From: Mucilaginibacter pineti
Lineage (GTDB): Bacteria > Bacteroidota > Bacteroidia > Sphingobacteriales > Sphingobacteriaceae
Direction: 5' to 3'
DNA length: 64,000 nucleotides
Assembly (NCBI RefSeq): GCF_900101875.1
Contig: NZ_FNAI01000017.1
Span: 79,427 to 143,426, forward strand
Below the pieces are notes generated by a model, which had not been told where the DNA came from, searched no databases, and was given only the letters and a program-made list of their open reading frames with translations. Shown here piece by piece: positions 26,199 to 35,384 of this stretch; within the stretch, counting starts at the first letter, position 1, and every line of letters begins with the position of its first letter. Position numbers and translations under genes: made by a program.

Positions 26199-27338
26199 AT
26201 GAAATTCGCAACTAAAGCAATACACGCAGGGCAGGAGCCCGATCCAACAACGGGCGCTATCATGACGCCGATATACCAGACATCTACCTACTGGCAAAAA
26301 TCGCCGGGAGATAATAAGGGCTATGAGTACTCACGCGGTACAAACCCTACCCGCAAGGCGCTGGAAGATTGTTTGGCCGCGCTGGAAAATGCAAAGTTCG
26401 GACTGGCGTTTTCAAGCGGCATGGGTGCTACCGATGCAGTAATGAAACTGCTGGCACCCGGCGACGAGGTAATTACCGGGAATGACCTTTACGGTGGCTC
26501 ATACCGGATATTTACCAAGATCTACGCTAACTACGGTATCAAGTTTCATTTTCTTGATCTGTCGAACCCCGAGATCATCCGAGCGTATACCAACGATAAA
26601 ACAAAACTTATCTGGATAGAAACGCCTACCAACCCCACCATGCAAATTGTGGATATTGCGGCTATAGGTAAAATATCCAAAGAAAAGAATTTGCTGTTTG
26701 TTGTAGATAATACCTTCGCCTCGCCATACCTGCAAAACCCTATCGACCTTGGTGCCGATGTGGTGATGCACTCGGTAACCAAATACATTGGCGGCCACAG
26801 CGATGTGGTTATGGGTGCCCTGATGCTTAACGACGAGGAACTGTACAAAAAGCTATGGTTCATTTATAATGCCTGCGGTGCTACACCTGGCCCGATGGAT
26901 AGCTTCCTGGTGCTGCGCGGTATAAAAACCCTGCACCTGCGTATGAAGGCCCATTGCGAAAACGGGAGGCAAATTGCTCAGTTCCTGAAAACGCACCCCA
27001 AGGTTGAAAAGATTTATTGGCCGGGCTTTACCGATCATCCAAACCATGAGGTTGCCAAAAAGCAAATGCTTGATTTTGGGGGAATGATCAGCATCGTGTT
27101 AAAAGGGGCTGACTTGCAGGAAACTTTCCGCATCGCGTCGTCATTTAAGGTATTTGCCCTGGCTGAATCATTGGGCGGTGTGGAATCATTGATCAACCAC
27201 CCAGTAAGCATGACCCACGGTTCTATACCGAAAGCCGAGCGCGAAAAAGCCGGCGTGGTAGACAACCTGCTGCGCCTAAGCGTAGGTGTTGAAGATATAG
27301 AAGATTTACTGGAAGATTTGAAACAAGCGTTAGCTTAA
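26199..27338 (+). CDS. Cystathionine gamma-synthase-type PLP enzyme (trans-sulfuration family)
   Basis: The 379-residue protein is a full-length Cys/Met-metabolism PLP enzyme. It starts TKAIHAGQEPDPTTGAIMTPIY and has YEYSRGTNPTR, which holds phosphate-binding residues. The PLP-binding lysine is Lys195 in HSVTKYIGGHSD, and the end of the chain, LRLSVGVEDIEDLLEDL, is typical of the family. Members act as cystathionine gamma-synthase, cystathionine gamma-lyase or homocysteine synthase. The motif set fits synthase or lyase, and sequence alone does not separate them. No SAM riboswitch precedes it; the only one in the window is at 44891-44997. Confidence 0.88.
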   Translation: MKFATKAIHAGQEPDPTTGAIMTPIYQTSTYWQKSPGDNKGYEYSRGTNPTRKALEDCLAALENAKFGLAFSSGMGATDAVMKLLAPGDEVITGNDLYGGSYRIFTKIYANYGIKFHFLDLSNPEIIRAYTNDKTKLIWIETPTNPTMQIVDIAAIGKISKEKNLLFVVDNTFASPYLQNPIDLGADVVMHSVTKYIGGHSDVVMGALMLNDEELYKKLWFIYNACGATPGPMDSFLVLRGIKTLHLRMKAHCENGRQIAQFLKTHPKVEKIYWPGFTDHPNHEVAKKQMLDFGGMISIVLKGADLQETFRIASSFKVFALAESLGGVESLINHPVSMTHGSIPKAEREKAGVVDNLLRLSVGVEDIEDLLEDLKQALA

Positions 27339-27396
27339 TTTAGTATCAAGTAGTCAGTATCAAGTATCAGGATATTTAGAGAATAATCAAATAACC

Positions 27397-27485
27397 TGTC
27401 ATTCTGAGCGGAGCGAAGAATCTTCTTCAATAGCTAAGTCTGCTACCTGTATAGGGTAGAAGATCCTTCGTTCCTCAGGATGACA
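27397..27485. repeat. TGTCAT-type inverted repeat (CTGAGCGGAGCGAAGAATC variant)
   Basis: It begins TGTCATTCTGAGCGGAGCGA and ends CTTCGTTCCTCAGGATGACA. The ends are the same words seen in the other TGTCAT elements, but the middle is unrelated. It is intergenic. Confidence 0.75.
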
Positions 27486-27521
27486 AAAGTGGTGAAATAT
27501 TAAAAATATGTCACTCATTTA

Positions 27522-27645
27522 CTCGCGCGGGTTTAGCGCAGCGTAACCCGTGTGAAAGCATGATTTAAGCTTCCATCTTAATCATGCGTCGGCTGAAAGC
27601 CGACACTATGCCAAGTCACGGGCTGGAAGCCCGCGCCAGTAACCG
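27522..27645. repeat. REP-like hairpin cluster
   Basis: The cluster opens with CGGGTTTAGCGCAGCGTAACCCG, which folds on itself. Two small hairpins with loops TGAAA and TGGAA follow (GTCGGC/GCCGAC and GGGC/GCCC). The first unit shares its core (TTAGCG, one or two bases, GCGTAAC) with the copies at 55981-56012 and 60230-60260, the latter next to a REP-associated transposase gene. Outside the cluster, arms of a TAGTATCAAGTA word repeat lie at 27341-27371 and 27661-27691, the second covering the last codons of the gene that follows. Confidence 0.7.
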
Positions 27646-27679
27646 TCCGCGCCAGTAAAGTCTTGATACCTGATACTAT

Positions 27680-28348
27680 CTACTTGATACTCTTTCCTGC
27701 CATCCACCGGTTCAGTGAGAAGAACAACAGATCGAAAACTACAAACGCCATCATCATCAATAACGAGTTGATGATAACCCTTTGATAGCCCAGCTTATCA
27801 ACATTTAAAAAAGGGTAGGGGTAAAAATGATAGATAGCCCCGCGGATGAGGATATAAACGAGGTATAAAAACGGGAACCAAAGCCATTTTGCCGCCTTTG
27901 CCCAGCCAAGTTTTTCTTTCGGTGCAAAAAACAGCCAGAATATAATGAAGGCCAGCGGGTTAAACGCGTGTGTTAATTCATTGGTAATCGTGAATAAACC
28001 TTCTAAATGTACCAGGCCCCTTAATACCGTATTGTAAACAAGGCCAACAATGGTAATGTATAAGGCGGTTGCTGTTACTACGCTATTGCTGGCGAAAAAA
28101 CTTTTAAAACCCGATGCCGGTTTTAACACTATAGCTACCAGGCAAAGGCCAACCAATATATTGCTCAGTACGGTAAAAAAACTGATGATCTGTATAAGGG
28201 AACCTCCAAAAGTGCGCCCGGTTTGTACATAAGCCTGGGTAGATATCATAAACTGCAATATCACGGAAAACCATACCGTAAGGCCTAAAACTACAGCGTA
28301 AATTAAAGTTGCTTTACTTTGTTTTTGATGGTTTACCTGTTGCGGCAT
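27680..28348 (-). CDS. Pr6Pr-family (FAR-17a/AIG1-like) membrane protein
   Basis: The 222-residue protein has six hydrophobic helices and the family motif YNTVLRGLVHLEGLFTITNELTHAFNPLAFIIFWLFFAPK, here described as the LRG/HEL.H region at about 105-145. It matches the Pr6Pr family, a six-helix group distantly related to eukaryotic AIG1/FAR-17a hydrolases whose active residues are a Thr and a His; both residue types are present in the conserved block. The function in bacteria is unknown. The stop codon lies inside a repeated TATCAAGTAG word, so the last residues (SIK) are encoded by a repeat. It follows the 205-residue gene below by 10 bases. Confidence 0.78.
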   Translation of the reverse strand: MPQQVNHQKQSKATLIYAVVLGLTVWFSVILQFMISTQAYVQTGRTFGGSLIQIISFFTVLSNILVGLCLVAIVLKPASGFKSFFASNSVVTATALYITIVGLVYNTVLRGLVHLEGLFTITNELTHAFNPLAFIIFWLFFAPKEKLGWAKAAKWLWFPFLYLVYILIRGAIYHFYPYPFLNVDKLGYQRVIINSLLMMMAFVVFDLLFFSLNRWMAGKSIK

Positions 28349-28358
28349 AATGTTAAAA

Positions 28359-28958
28359 TTAACGTTTATTTAAACCGCTCAGCATAAATTGTAATGACTG
28401 ACCGTTGTTTTTAATTGTGTCGATAACAACAATGTTGTTTTTTACAAACGTTATCAATTCGGTGGTTGCATCGCCTGCTTTTATCTTTTTCGCGGTTTTA
28501 ATATTGCGTACCAATGCCTGTGGTGTACGTATCAATCCCCAGGGAAATCCCCACCAGCCCAGTAGCGCGGTTTTTACAGTAGCATCCTGGTTGGCGGTGT
28601 GCAGGCAGGTTGGGCAGGCAATTAAAAGCTTCTTTTTGTATTGGGTAAGCAATATAAAACTCATAACTGTGCCGCTTAATGCTGCATTTAAAGGCTGCGC
28701 CTTGCTGGTGCAAACCGGGCATGCCTGGCTGCGAATTAAGGAAAGGTAGCTTTCAAAACGACTATCGCTTACATCTATCGATTGAACGTCCATAGCTTTG
28801 GTAATTTCGGTATCCAACCCCCGACTTTTAATTTCAGCTTTAACCAGTTCAAGTGCTTCGGGGCGCAGGCTGGCTGCTTCATTCACCGCTAAACGGGTAA
28901 GCTTATCGTCGGGCAGGTTTTTGTAGGTTGCCTTTAGTTGTTCAAGATCTGGTAGCAT
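28359..28958 (-). CDS. Conserved hypothetical protein with two CxxC pairs
   Basis: From the ATG at 28958 the product has 199 residues; an ATG six codons earlier (28976) is possible. The N-terminal third is helical and charged (KLTRLAVNEAASLRPEALELVKAEIKSRGL). This is followed by CPVC (about 80) and CPTC (about 113), which could bind a metal, and by a short hydrophobic stretch between them. I do not recognise a named family. It is placed 10 bases before the Pr6Pr gene on the same strand, so the two are probably co-transcribed. Confidence 0.6.
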   Translation of the reverse strand: MLPDLEQLKATYKNLPDDKLTRLAVNEAASLRPEALELVKAEIKSRGLDTEITKAMDVQSIDVSDSRFESYLSLIRSQACPVCTSKAQPLNAALSGTVMSFILLTQYKKKLLIACPTCLHTANQDATVKTALLGWWGFPWGLIRTPQALVRNIKTAKKIKAGDATTELITFVKNNIVVIDTIKNNGQSLQFMLSGLNKR

Positions 28959-29133
28959 ATGTATTTTTATTACCATAAATGTAATAAAAGAATGTTTGCC
29001 AGCCTATTATATTTAAAAAGGGGAGTAACGTAAATATTAAATGAATAAAATGCACGCATCAAAATTATTTTTTATGTGTTAAATTAACAATAACAGTAAC
29101 CACAGTGCATTTTTTAACGTATAAGCAATTAAT

Positions 29134-29364
29134 ATGAGGGGCTATGTGAACATACCTAAAACGATATATTGCAAGTTTTGTAAGATATGCGGGGGGCGAC
29201 CGGTGATTGAACCGGCCGAAGGAGGAGTATATGTGGTTAAATGCCCCAATGATAACGGGCACTATCAAACCCGCCCGGGATTGATAGATATTGACGATTG
29301 GAACCTCAACAATACCGTTAATTATGTATCCAGTCAGGATGTTAATCAGCAGGTATCATGCTGA
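29134..29364 (+). CDS. Small cysteine-rich hypothetical protein
   Basis: The 76-residue product has a zinc-ribbon-like pattern: CKFCKICGGRP near residues 13-23 and CPNDNGHY near residue 37. This spacing resembles small zinc-finger proteins of the restriction-alleviation type, but the match is only in pattern. The gene stands alone between divergent and convergent neighbours. It is short, and I rate it as probably real because of the clustered cysteines. Confidence 0.5.
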   Translation: MRGYVNIPKTIYCKFCKICGGRPVIEPAEGGVYVVKCPNDNGHYQTRPGLIDIDDWNLNNTVNYVSSQDVNQQVSC

Positions 29365-29433
29365 GTAATATTTTTGTGAATTAATTGGTACGACGCTTTA
29401 AAGCTTATCTTTAGGTTTTAAACCAAATTAATT

Positions 29434-29931
29434 ATGAGTTTATCTTTTAATACTGCACATGCCGCGCCGGGCAAGTTTAAACTGATGCTTTTCACTTTAA
29501 TATGTTTGCTGCCGGCTTTTAGCTACGCGCAATCCGCATCAGATGCATCGCCGGTTGTTGATCATATTTCCATTTGCGTTCGCGATTTAAAAAAGAGTGT
29601 GGCCTTTTATACCGAGGTAATGCATCTCCAAAAAGTAAAAAATCCCTTTAACGATACCGTAAGCCACCAGTGGTACAACCTGGGCAACCATATAAAACTA
29701 CATGCCATACAGGGCGATTGCAATAGCAGTCATCCTAAAAATGAGCACTTGTGCTTCGCAGTAGGCTCGGTAACAACGTTTGCCAAAACGCTCGATAAAA
29801 TGAACATCCCCTATGGCAATTGGAATGGCGACAGCAAAACACCAACCCACCGGGCCGACGGTGTGCTGCAGCTCTACTTCCAGGACCCGGATGGGTATTG
29901 GATAGAGATCAATAGCCCGGATAAAAAATAG
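29434..29931 (+). CDS. Secreted VOC-family (glyoxalase/bleomycin-resistance fold) protein
   Basis: The protein has 165 residues and begins with an N-terminal export signal (LMLFTLICLLPAFSYAQ). One VOC domain follows, with VDHISICVRDLKKSVAFYTEVM at about residues 43-64 and a metal-ligand pattern of His44, a later His (NEHLCFAV) and Glu in YWIEINSP. VOC enzymes are usually cytoplasmic isomerases, dioxygenases or resistance proteins. A periplasmic one in Bacteroidota is annotated as glyoxalase-like without known substrate. It stands alone, with repeat DNA downstream. Confidence 0.85.
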   Translation: MSLSFNTAHAAPGKFKLMLFTLICLLPAFSYAQSASDASPVVDHISICVRDLKKSVAFYTEVMHLQKVKNPFNDTVSHQWYNLGNHIKLHAIQGDCNSSHPKNEHLCFAVGSVTTFAKTLDKMNIPYGNWNGDSKTPTHRADGVLQLYFQDPDGYWIEINSPDKK

Positions 29932-29952
29932 CGATGATTATTCGCAAAAAGC

Positions 29953-30312
29953 GGGAGGGTAAGTGCGATTCCCCTATCGAGAGGGTAATAGCCCATGAGT
30001 AGACAGAGATATCATAAATAAGTTTGATAGGCTACATGCCGGCCCCTTCGGGGCTACGTGTTTATAGTTTAATATAATATAGGCTTGGCTCCGTAGGTGC
30101 CTCCTTATTTAACAGGAAGCTCCTATGGAGCTATTGATACCCATAAAATACCTATAAACACGATACTCCTACGGAGTTAGAAAATCTGATTACGTTTTTA
30201 TGTCTATTGATGGGCTATTACTCTCTTGAGAGGGGTGGAGGGGTGTGTTTCATACCGCAGAAAACACCCCTGCCACCACACAATTCCTTCGCGCCCCCTC
30301 TCAAGAGGGGAA
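29953..30312. repeat. Composite CCCCTCTYGAGAGGGG repeat, interrupted by a 235-bp insert
   Basis: The sequence on the left (GTAAGTGCGATTCCCCTAT) and on the right (CTTGAGAGGGGTGGAGG, then GTGTGTTT and a second arm ending CCCCCTCTCAAGAGGGG) matches the uninterrupted copy at 20142-20264. The break falls inside the central palindrome. The bases from 30313 to 30480 are AT-rich and show nothing further. Confidence 0.75.
29986..30220 (+). mobile_element. 235-bp MITE-like element, copy 1
   Basis: The element has terminal inverted repeats beginning TAATAGCCCAT and extending with mismatches to about 20 bases. A second copy of the same 235-base length lies in reverse orientation at 50601-50835, and I count four differences by eye. 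Inside are a large hairpin (GCTCC-TAGG with CCTACGGAGC around GTTAAATA) and a perfect small one (GCCCCGAAGGGGC). It has no open reading frame of note, so a transposase would have to act in trans. Confidence 0.8.
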
Positions 30313-30480
30313 CCGCTAACAAATATTAAGTTGACGAATCAAATAACGGATAGTCATTAAAATAACTGCCTGAAACTGATATGCTAAACCCTCCCGAAAC
30401 CGCACACTTATTGTAACGTTTCCGAACGGGTGTTATTGGTTGATTTGTTTTAATTAATTGATTTATAGTTTTTTATGTTA

Positions 30481-30497
30481 TTGGCACGGGTTTTAAA
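30481..30497 (+). promoter_or_regulatory. Possible sigma-54-type -24 element
   Basis: TTGGCACGGGTTTTAAA has a perfect -24 half (TTGGCACG) but AA where GC is expected at -12. It lies 79 bases before the first permease gene. Standalone FtsX permeases in this group are sometimes preceded by such promoters, but the poor -12 makes this weak. Confidence 0.25.
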
Positions 30498-30559
30498 TAC
30501 CATAATAGGATCAAGTTTGTAGTTTAAACAATCACCGTTCATTTAAAACCGACATAACC

Positions 30560-32926
30560 ATGTTCAAAACATATTTTAAACTCGCCTACAGAAATATAAT
30601 TAAAGATAAAGCCTATTCCTTTATTAATATAACAGGCCTGGCAATAGGCCTTGCATCAAGTATACTGATATTGCTTTGGGTACAAAATGAATTAAGTTAT
30701 GACAAGTTTCACAAAAATGCTGATCAGATCTATCGTATAGCCGTCGATTTTAATGATACAAAAAGCGCAGACAATTCAGCAGGTATGCCGGGCGGCTTAA
30801 AAGCCGAACTGCCGGTAATAAAAAATACAGTTCGTATAGGTAAAGGCACGCCTGTTTTATTAGCAACAGGGAGTAAAAAGTTTGATGAAAAGCGGGTGTT
30901 TTATGCAGATGCAAGCTTTTTAGATGTGTTTTCGTTTCCATTGGTAAAGGGTGACCGTACCACCGCGTTAAATGGGGTGGATGGTATTTTAATAACAGAG
31001 GAAATGGCAACTAAATACTTTGGCAACCAGGACCCTATTGGTAAAATTATCCGCATAGATAACAAGGATAACGCAATCGTGACAGGTGTTTTAGCAAATA
31101 TCCCAGCTAATTCCGACCTGCAATTTGACGTCGTTTTGCCAATGGCAGCGCTGGCCAAATCCTTTGCCGATCTGAAAACCAATACCTGGACCAACTTTAA
31201 TCTTTTTGATTATGTTCAACTCGATAAAAGTTTTAACCCTTCAGTATCCAATTTATTAGGATTAGAGAAACAAATAAATCAGATTTTTCAAAGACATAGC
31301 CCCGGCACTAAAGCATTTTTTAAATTGCAGCCTTTAACCCAGATACACCTTGCACCAGAAAGATTGGGAGATTTACCAGGGCACGGCAATGCGCAGTACG
31401 TAAGCATTTTTTTAATTGTCGCTATTTTAATTCTTGTTGTAGCGTGTATCAATTTTATGAACCTTGCCACTGCACGTTCGGCCCGCAGGGCTAAGGAAAT
31501 TGGCTTACGTAAAGTAGCCGGCGCTGTACGCGGACAGTTGATCATCCAGTTTTTAAGCGAGTCGGTATTTATTTCTTTCCTGGCCCTATTTCTTGCATTC
31601 GGGATCGTTATTTTATTTCTGCCGGTATTTAATGAATTGGCCAACAGAAAACTCAGCATCAATGTAGCTGATGCGAAACTGTGGTTAAGCCTTGCGGGCA
31701 TTGCCTTGTTCACCGGGCTTATTTCCGGCAGCTATCCGGCCTTATTTCTTTCGGGCTTTAACCCGGTTAAGGTGCTTAAGGGAAATGTAAAATCAATGGG
31801 TGGCAACTTGCTGTTCCGCAATGCTTTGGTTGTAATTCAGTTTACGGTTTCTATTGTATTGCTGGTAGGCACAGTGGTTATCTACAATCAGCTTAAATTT
31901 ATCAGGGAACGGAACCCCGGCTTCGAGAAAGCCAATCTTTTGTATATGCCGATGACAGGCGATACCTGGCACAAGCTGGATGCCTTAAAAAATGAGTTAA
32001 AAGCCGACCCGCTTACCAGCGATTTTGCCCTCATTACCGATTTACCTACTAATTTAGGCGGCTGGACGTTTGATGTAAAATGGGATGGTAAAGATCCCCG
32101 TTCACAAACATCTATCCCGGTGATGGCCGTTAATGAAGATTTTACCCATGTATTCAGGATGAAGGTATTAGCAGGTCGTAGTTTTTCAAAGGCATTTAAA
32201 ACCGATTCAAGTAGTTACATGATCAACGAAAAAATGGCGAAAGTTATGGGTTTAAGTGCCAGTACGGCAATAGGAAAACCATTAACGCTTTGGGGCAGCA
32301 AAGGCACTATTGTTGGCGTTGTAAAGGATTTTAATTTTAAACCTATTCAACAGGCTATTGAACCATTGATTTTGCCCTTTAATAATTTGGGCGGTTTTGT
32401 AGTGGTAAGAACATTACCCGGCAAAACCAGCGCAACCATACAAGCTTTATCCAAAATAAGCCAGGAGCTTAATCCCGCTTATCCCTTCAAGTTTGATTTT
32501 CTTGATCAGGACCTGGCTAACCTTTATAAAGGCGAACAGCAGATGGGTAACATTTTTAACCTGTTTGCCGTTTTGGGCATCTTTATATCCTGTCTGGGTT
32601 TATATGGCTTATCCGCCTTTATGGCCGAACAGCGTACCAAAGAGATTGGTGTGCGCAAAGTGTTAGGCGCATCGGTGTTAGATCTGGTATATATATTATC
32701 ATCGGGAATTACCAAGCTTATCCTGGTTGCTATATGTATCGCTATACCGCTTTCCTGGTATGCGGTGAACAACTGGCTGGCTGGTTTTGCCTATCACATC
32801 AACGTTGGCTGGCTGGTATTCTTCATAGCAGCAGTATCAGCGCTGGGTATTGCCTGGCTTACGGTTAGCTATGAATCTGTAAAGGCAGCAATTGTTAATC
32901 CTATAAAAAGTTTGCGAACTGAGTAA
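30560..32926 (+). CDS. FtsX/MacB-type ABC transporter permease, first of a tandem pair
   Basis: The 788-residue protein has an N-terminal helix, a MacB-type periplasmic core domain (about 45-240) and a first FtsX block with three helices (about 285-420). A second periplasmic domain and a second FtsX block (about 670-785) follow. The motifs ARSARRAKEIGLRKVAGAVR and RTKEIGVRKVLGASV are the coupling-helix repeats of this family. No ATPase gene is adjacent, so it must pair with an ATPase encoded elsewhere. Such 8-helix double permeases are greatly expanded in Sphingobacteria; their cargo is mostly unknown. It is 55 bases from its paralogue. Confidence 0.9.
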   Translation: MFKTYFKLAYRNIIKDKAYSFINITGLAIGLASSILILLWVQNELSYDKFHKNADQIYRIAVDFNDTKSADNSAGMPGGLKAELPVIKNTVRIGKGTPVLLATGSKKFDEKRVFYADASFLDVFSFPLVKGDRTTALNGVDGILITEEMATKYFGNQDPIGKIIRIDNKDNAIVTGVLANIPANSDLQFDVVLPMAALAKSFADLKTNTWTNFNLFDYVQLDKSFNPSVSNLLGLEKQINQIFQRHSPGTKAFFKLQPLTQIHLAPERLGDLPGHGNAQYVSIFLIVAILILVVACINFMNLATARSARRAKEIGLRKVAGAVRGQLIIQFLSESVFISFLALFLAFGIVILFLPVFNELANRKLSINVADAKLWLSLAGIALFTGLISGSYPALFLSGFNPVKVLKGNVKSMGGNLLFRNALVVIQFTVSIVLLVGTVVIYNQLKFIRERNPGFEKANLLYMPMTGDTWHKLDALKNELKADPLTSDFALITDLPTNLGGWTFDVKWDGKDPRSQTSIPVMAVNEDFTHVFRMKVLAGRSFSKAFKTDSSSYMINEKMAKVMGLSASTAIGKPLTLWGSKGTIVGVVKDFNFKPIQQAIEPLILPFNNLGGFVVVRTLPGKTSATIQALSKISQELNPAYPFKFDFLDQDLANLYKGEQQMGNIFNLFAVLGIFISCLGLYGLSAFMAEQRTKEIGVRKVLGASVLDLVYILSSGITKLILVAICIAIPLSWYAVNNWLAGFAYHINVGWLVFFIAAVSALGIAWLTVSYESVKAAIVNPIKSLRTE

Positions 32927-32981
32927 CGTATAAGATCATTTTATAGTTAAAGATTGTACAATTCATTAAACCGGAACAATC

Positions 32982-35351
32982 ATGTTCAAAACATATTTTA
33001 AACTCGCCTACAGAAATATAATAAAGGATAAGGCTTATTCCATTATCAATATAACAGGCTTGGCAATAGGCCTGGCATCAAGTATCCTGATACTGCTTTG
33101 GGTACAAAATGAATTAAGCTACGATAAGTTCCATAAAAATGCGGCACTGATCTATCGTATAACCTGCAATATAAGTGATGTTAAAGCAGCCGTAAACACG
33201 GCCGGGATGCCCGGTGGATTGAAAGCAGAGATGCCGGAAATTAAAAACACCGTCCGTTTAAGCGCGAATCCTCCTGCTATCCTATTTGAAGCGGGGGGCA
33301 AGAAATTTGAAGAAAAACGGGTATTTTATGCCGATCCCAGTTTCATGGATATGCTTTCTTTTCCACTGGTTCAGGGCGATCGTAACACAGCATTAAAACA
33401 AGTGGATGGTGTTTTAATAACACAGAAAATAGCTACAAAATATTTCGGGAGCGAAAATCCTATCGGTAAAGTCTTAAAAAAAGATAATAGTGAAAATGTG
33501 GTCGTAACTGGTGTGTTGGCCAATATCCCGGCTAATTCACAACTACAATTTGACTTTATTCTTCCAATGGCCTCCTTCGCCAGAACAAATAATGATTTGA
33601 AAAATAATAGATGGGACAACTTCAGTTTTTACACATATGTGCAATTAGATAAAAGTTTTGATCCTTCTGCTGCTAATCTATTACGGCTGGAAAAGCACAT
33701 AGACCAGATATTTCAGAAACGTGTACACAATATGAAGGCCACATTCCAATTGCAGCCCTTAGCTAAAATTCATCTGGGGCCGGAATTGCTGGGGGAGATG
33801 CCGGGTCATGGGAATGCTCAATATGTAAACATCTTTTTTATTATCGCCATTTTGATACTGGTAGTAGCCTGTATCAATTTTATGAATCTAGCTACTGCAC
33901 GTTCAGCCCGGAGGGCCAAAGAAATTGGCCTACGCAAGGTGGCAGGTGCTGTACGCGGGCAGCTGATTATGCAGTTTTTAAGCGAATCTGTTTTTATCTC
34001 ATTCCTGTCCTTATTGCTTGCGCTTGGGATAGTTTGGTTATTCATCCCGGTATTTAATGAGCTGGCCGACAGGCAATTGGTTGTTCCTATTGCAAATGCC
34101 TGGTTTTGGTTAAGCCTTTTGGGGATTGCTTTAATAACGGGATTAATCTCCGGGTGCTATCCGGCTTTGTTTCTTTCCGGCTTTAACCCGGTTAAAGTGC
34201 TCAAGGGGAATGTAAAATCAATGGGCGGCAACTTGCTGTTCCGCAACGCTTTGGTCGTAACCCAATTTATGGTGTCTATCATATTGCTGGTTAGCACAGT
34301 GGTTATTTACAATCAGCTTAAATTTATCAAAGACAGGGACCCCGGCTTTAAGAAGGCCAATCTTTTGTACATACCGATGACAGGAGATATCTGGAACAAG
34401 CAGCAGGCTTTAAAAAATGAATTAAAGCAAAACCCGCTTACCAGCGATTTTACAATTACTTCTGACCTGCCAACCAACCTGCTGGCTGGGACGGTTGATA
34501 TAAACTGGGATGGCAAAGATCCCCGTTCGCAAGTACTCATTCCGAGTATAGCTATCAATGAAGATTTTACTCATACATTCAGGATGGAATTAGTGACCGG
34601 ACGAAGTTTTTCAGCGGCATTTAAAACTGATTCCAATAACTACATGGTTAACGAAAAAATGGTGAAAACTATGGGTTTAAATGTCAATACAGTAATTGGT
34701 AAACCATTAACGCTTTGGGGTAATAAGGGAACTGTAATTGGTGTTGTCAAGGACTTTAACTTTAAACCAGTTCAGCAGGCTATAGAGCCATTAATTATGC
34801 GCTTTAATAATTCGGGCGGCTTTGTAGTGATAAGAGCATTGTCAGGCAAAACCACCGCAACCATACAAGCCTTATCAAAAATAAGCCATGAACTCAATCC
34901 TGGCTATCCCTTTAAATTTGATTTTATTGATCAGGATATGGCCAATCTTTATAGAGGCGAACAACAGATGGGCAATATCTTTAATCTTTTTGCTATTCTC
35001 GGCATTTTTATATCCTGCCTTGGCTTATATGGCTTATCCGCCTTTATGGCCGAGCAGCGTACCAAAGAGATTGGGGTACGTAAAGTATTAGGTGCATCCG
35101 TGTTAAACCTCGTATACATATTGTCGTCAGGAATTACTAAGCTGATCCTGGTTGCGATAGTTATAGCCATCCCGCTTTCCTGGTATGCGGTGAATAGTTG
35201 GCTGGCCGGTTTTGCCTATCATATAAATGTTAGCTGGCTGTTGTTTTTCATGGCTTCCTTAGCGGCATTAAGCATTGCCTGGCTTACGGTTAGCTATGAA
35301 TCTGTAAAGGCAGCAATTGTTAATCCTATAAAGAGTTTACGTACGGAATAG
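32982..35351 (+). CDS. FtsX/MacB-type ABC transporter permease, second of a tandem pair
   Basis: The protein has 789 residues and the same layout as the upstream gene. The first 50 residues, the coupling helices (ARSARRAKEIGLRKVAGAVR) and the C-terminal 130 residues are almost identical between the two. The periplasmic domains differ more (for example VDINWDGKDPRSQVLIPSIA here and FDVKWDGKDPRSQTSIPVMA there). The pattern indicates tandem duplication followed by divergence of the outward-facing, presumably substrate- or partner-contacting, parts. Even the bases just before the ATG are alike (ATTAAACCGG/ATTTAAAACCG), so the duplication included the leader. Confidence 0.9.
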   Translation: MFKTYFKLAYRNIIKDKAYSIINITGLAIGLASSILILLWVQNELSYDKFHKNAALIYRITCNISDVKAAVNTAGMPGGLKAEMPEIKNTVRLSANPPAILFEAGGKKFEEKRVFYADPSFMDMLSFPLVQGDRNTALKQVDGVLITQKIATKYFGSENPIGKVLKKDNSENVVVTGVLANIPANSQLQFDFILPMASFARTNNDLKNNRWDNFSFYTYVQLDKSFDPSAANLLRLEKHIDQIFQKRVHNMKATFQLQPLAKIHLGPELLGEMPGHGNAQYVNIFFIIAILILVVACINFMNLATARSARRAKEIGLRKVAGAVRGQLIMQFLSESVFISFLSLLLALGIVWLFIPVFNELADRQLVVPIANAWFWLSLLGIALITGLISGCYPALFLSGFNPVKVLKGNVKSMGGNLLFRNALVVTQFMVSIILLVSTVVIYNQLKFIKDRDPGFKKANLLYIPMTGDIWNKQQALKNELKQNPLTSDFTITSDLPTNLLAGTVDINWDGKDPRSQVLIPSIAINEDFTHTFRMELVTGRSFSAAFKTDSNNYMVNEKMVKTMGLNVNTVIGKPLTLWGNKGTVIGVVKDFNFKPVQQAIEPLIMRFNNSGGFVVIRALSGKTTATIQALSKISHELNPGYPFKFDFIDQDMANLYRGEQQMGNIFNLFAILGIFISCLGLYGLSAFMAEQRTKEIGVRKVLGASVLNLVYILSSGITKLILVAIVIAIPLSWYAVNSWLAGFAYHINVSWLLFFMASLAALSIAWLTVSYESVKAAIVNPIKSLRTE

Positions 35352-35384
35352 CCCATGAATTAATATTGGAGAAAGAAAACAATA

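Noticed and set aside
30481..30497. Firm sigma-54 promoter
   Set aside because: The -12 half is AA instead of GC, so I keep it only as a low-confidence candidate.
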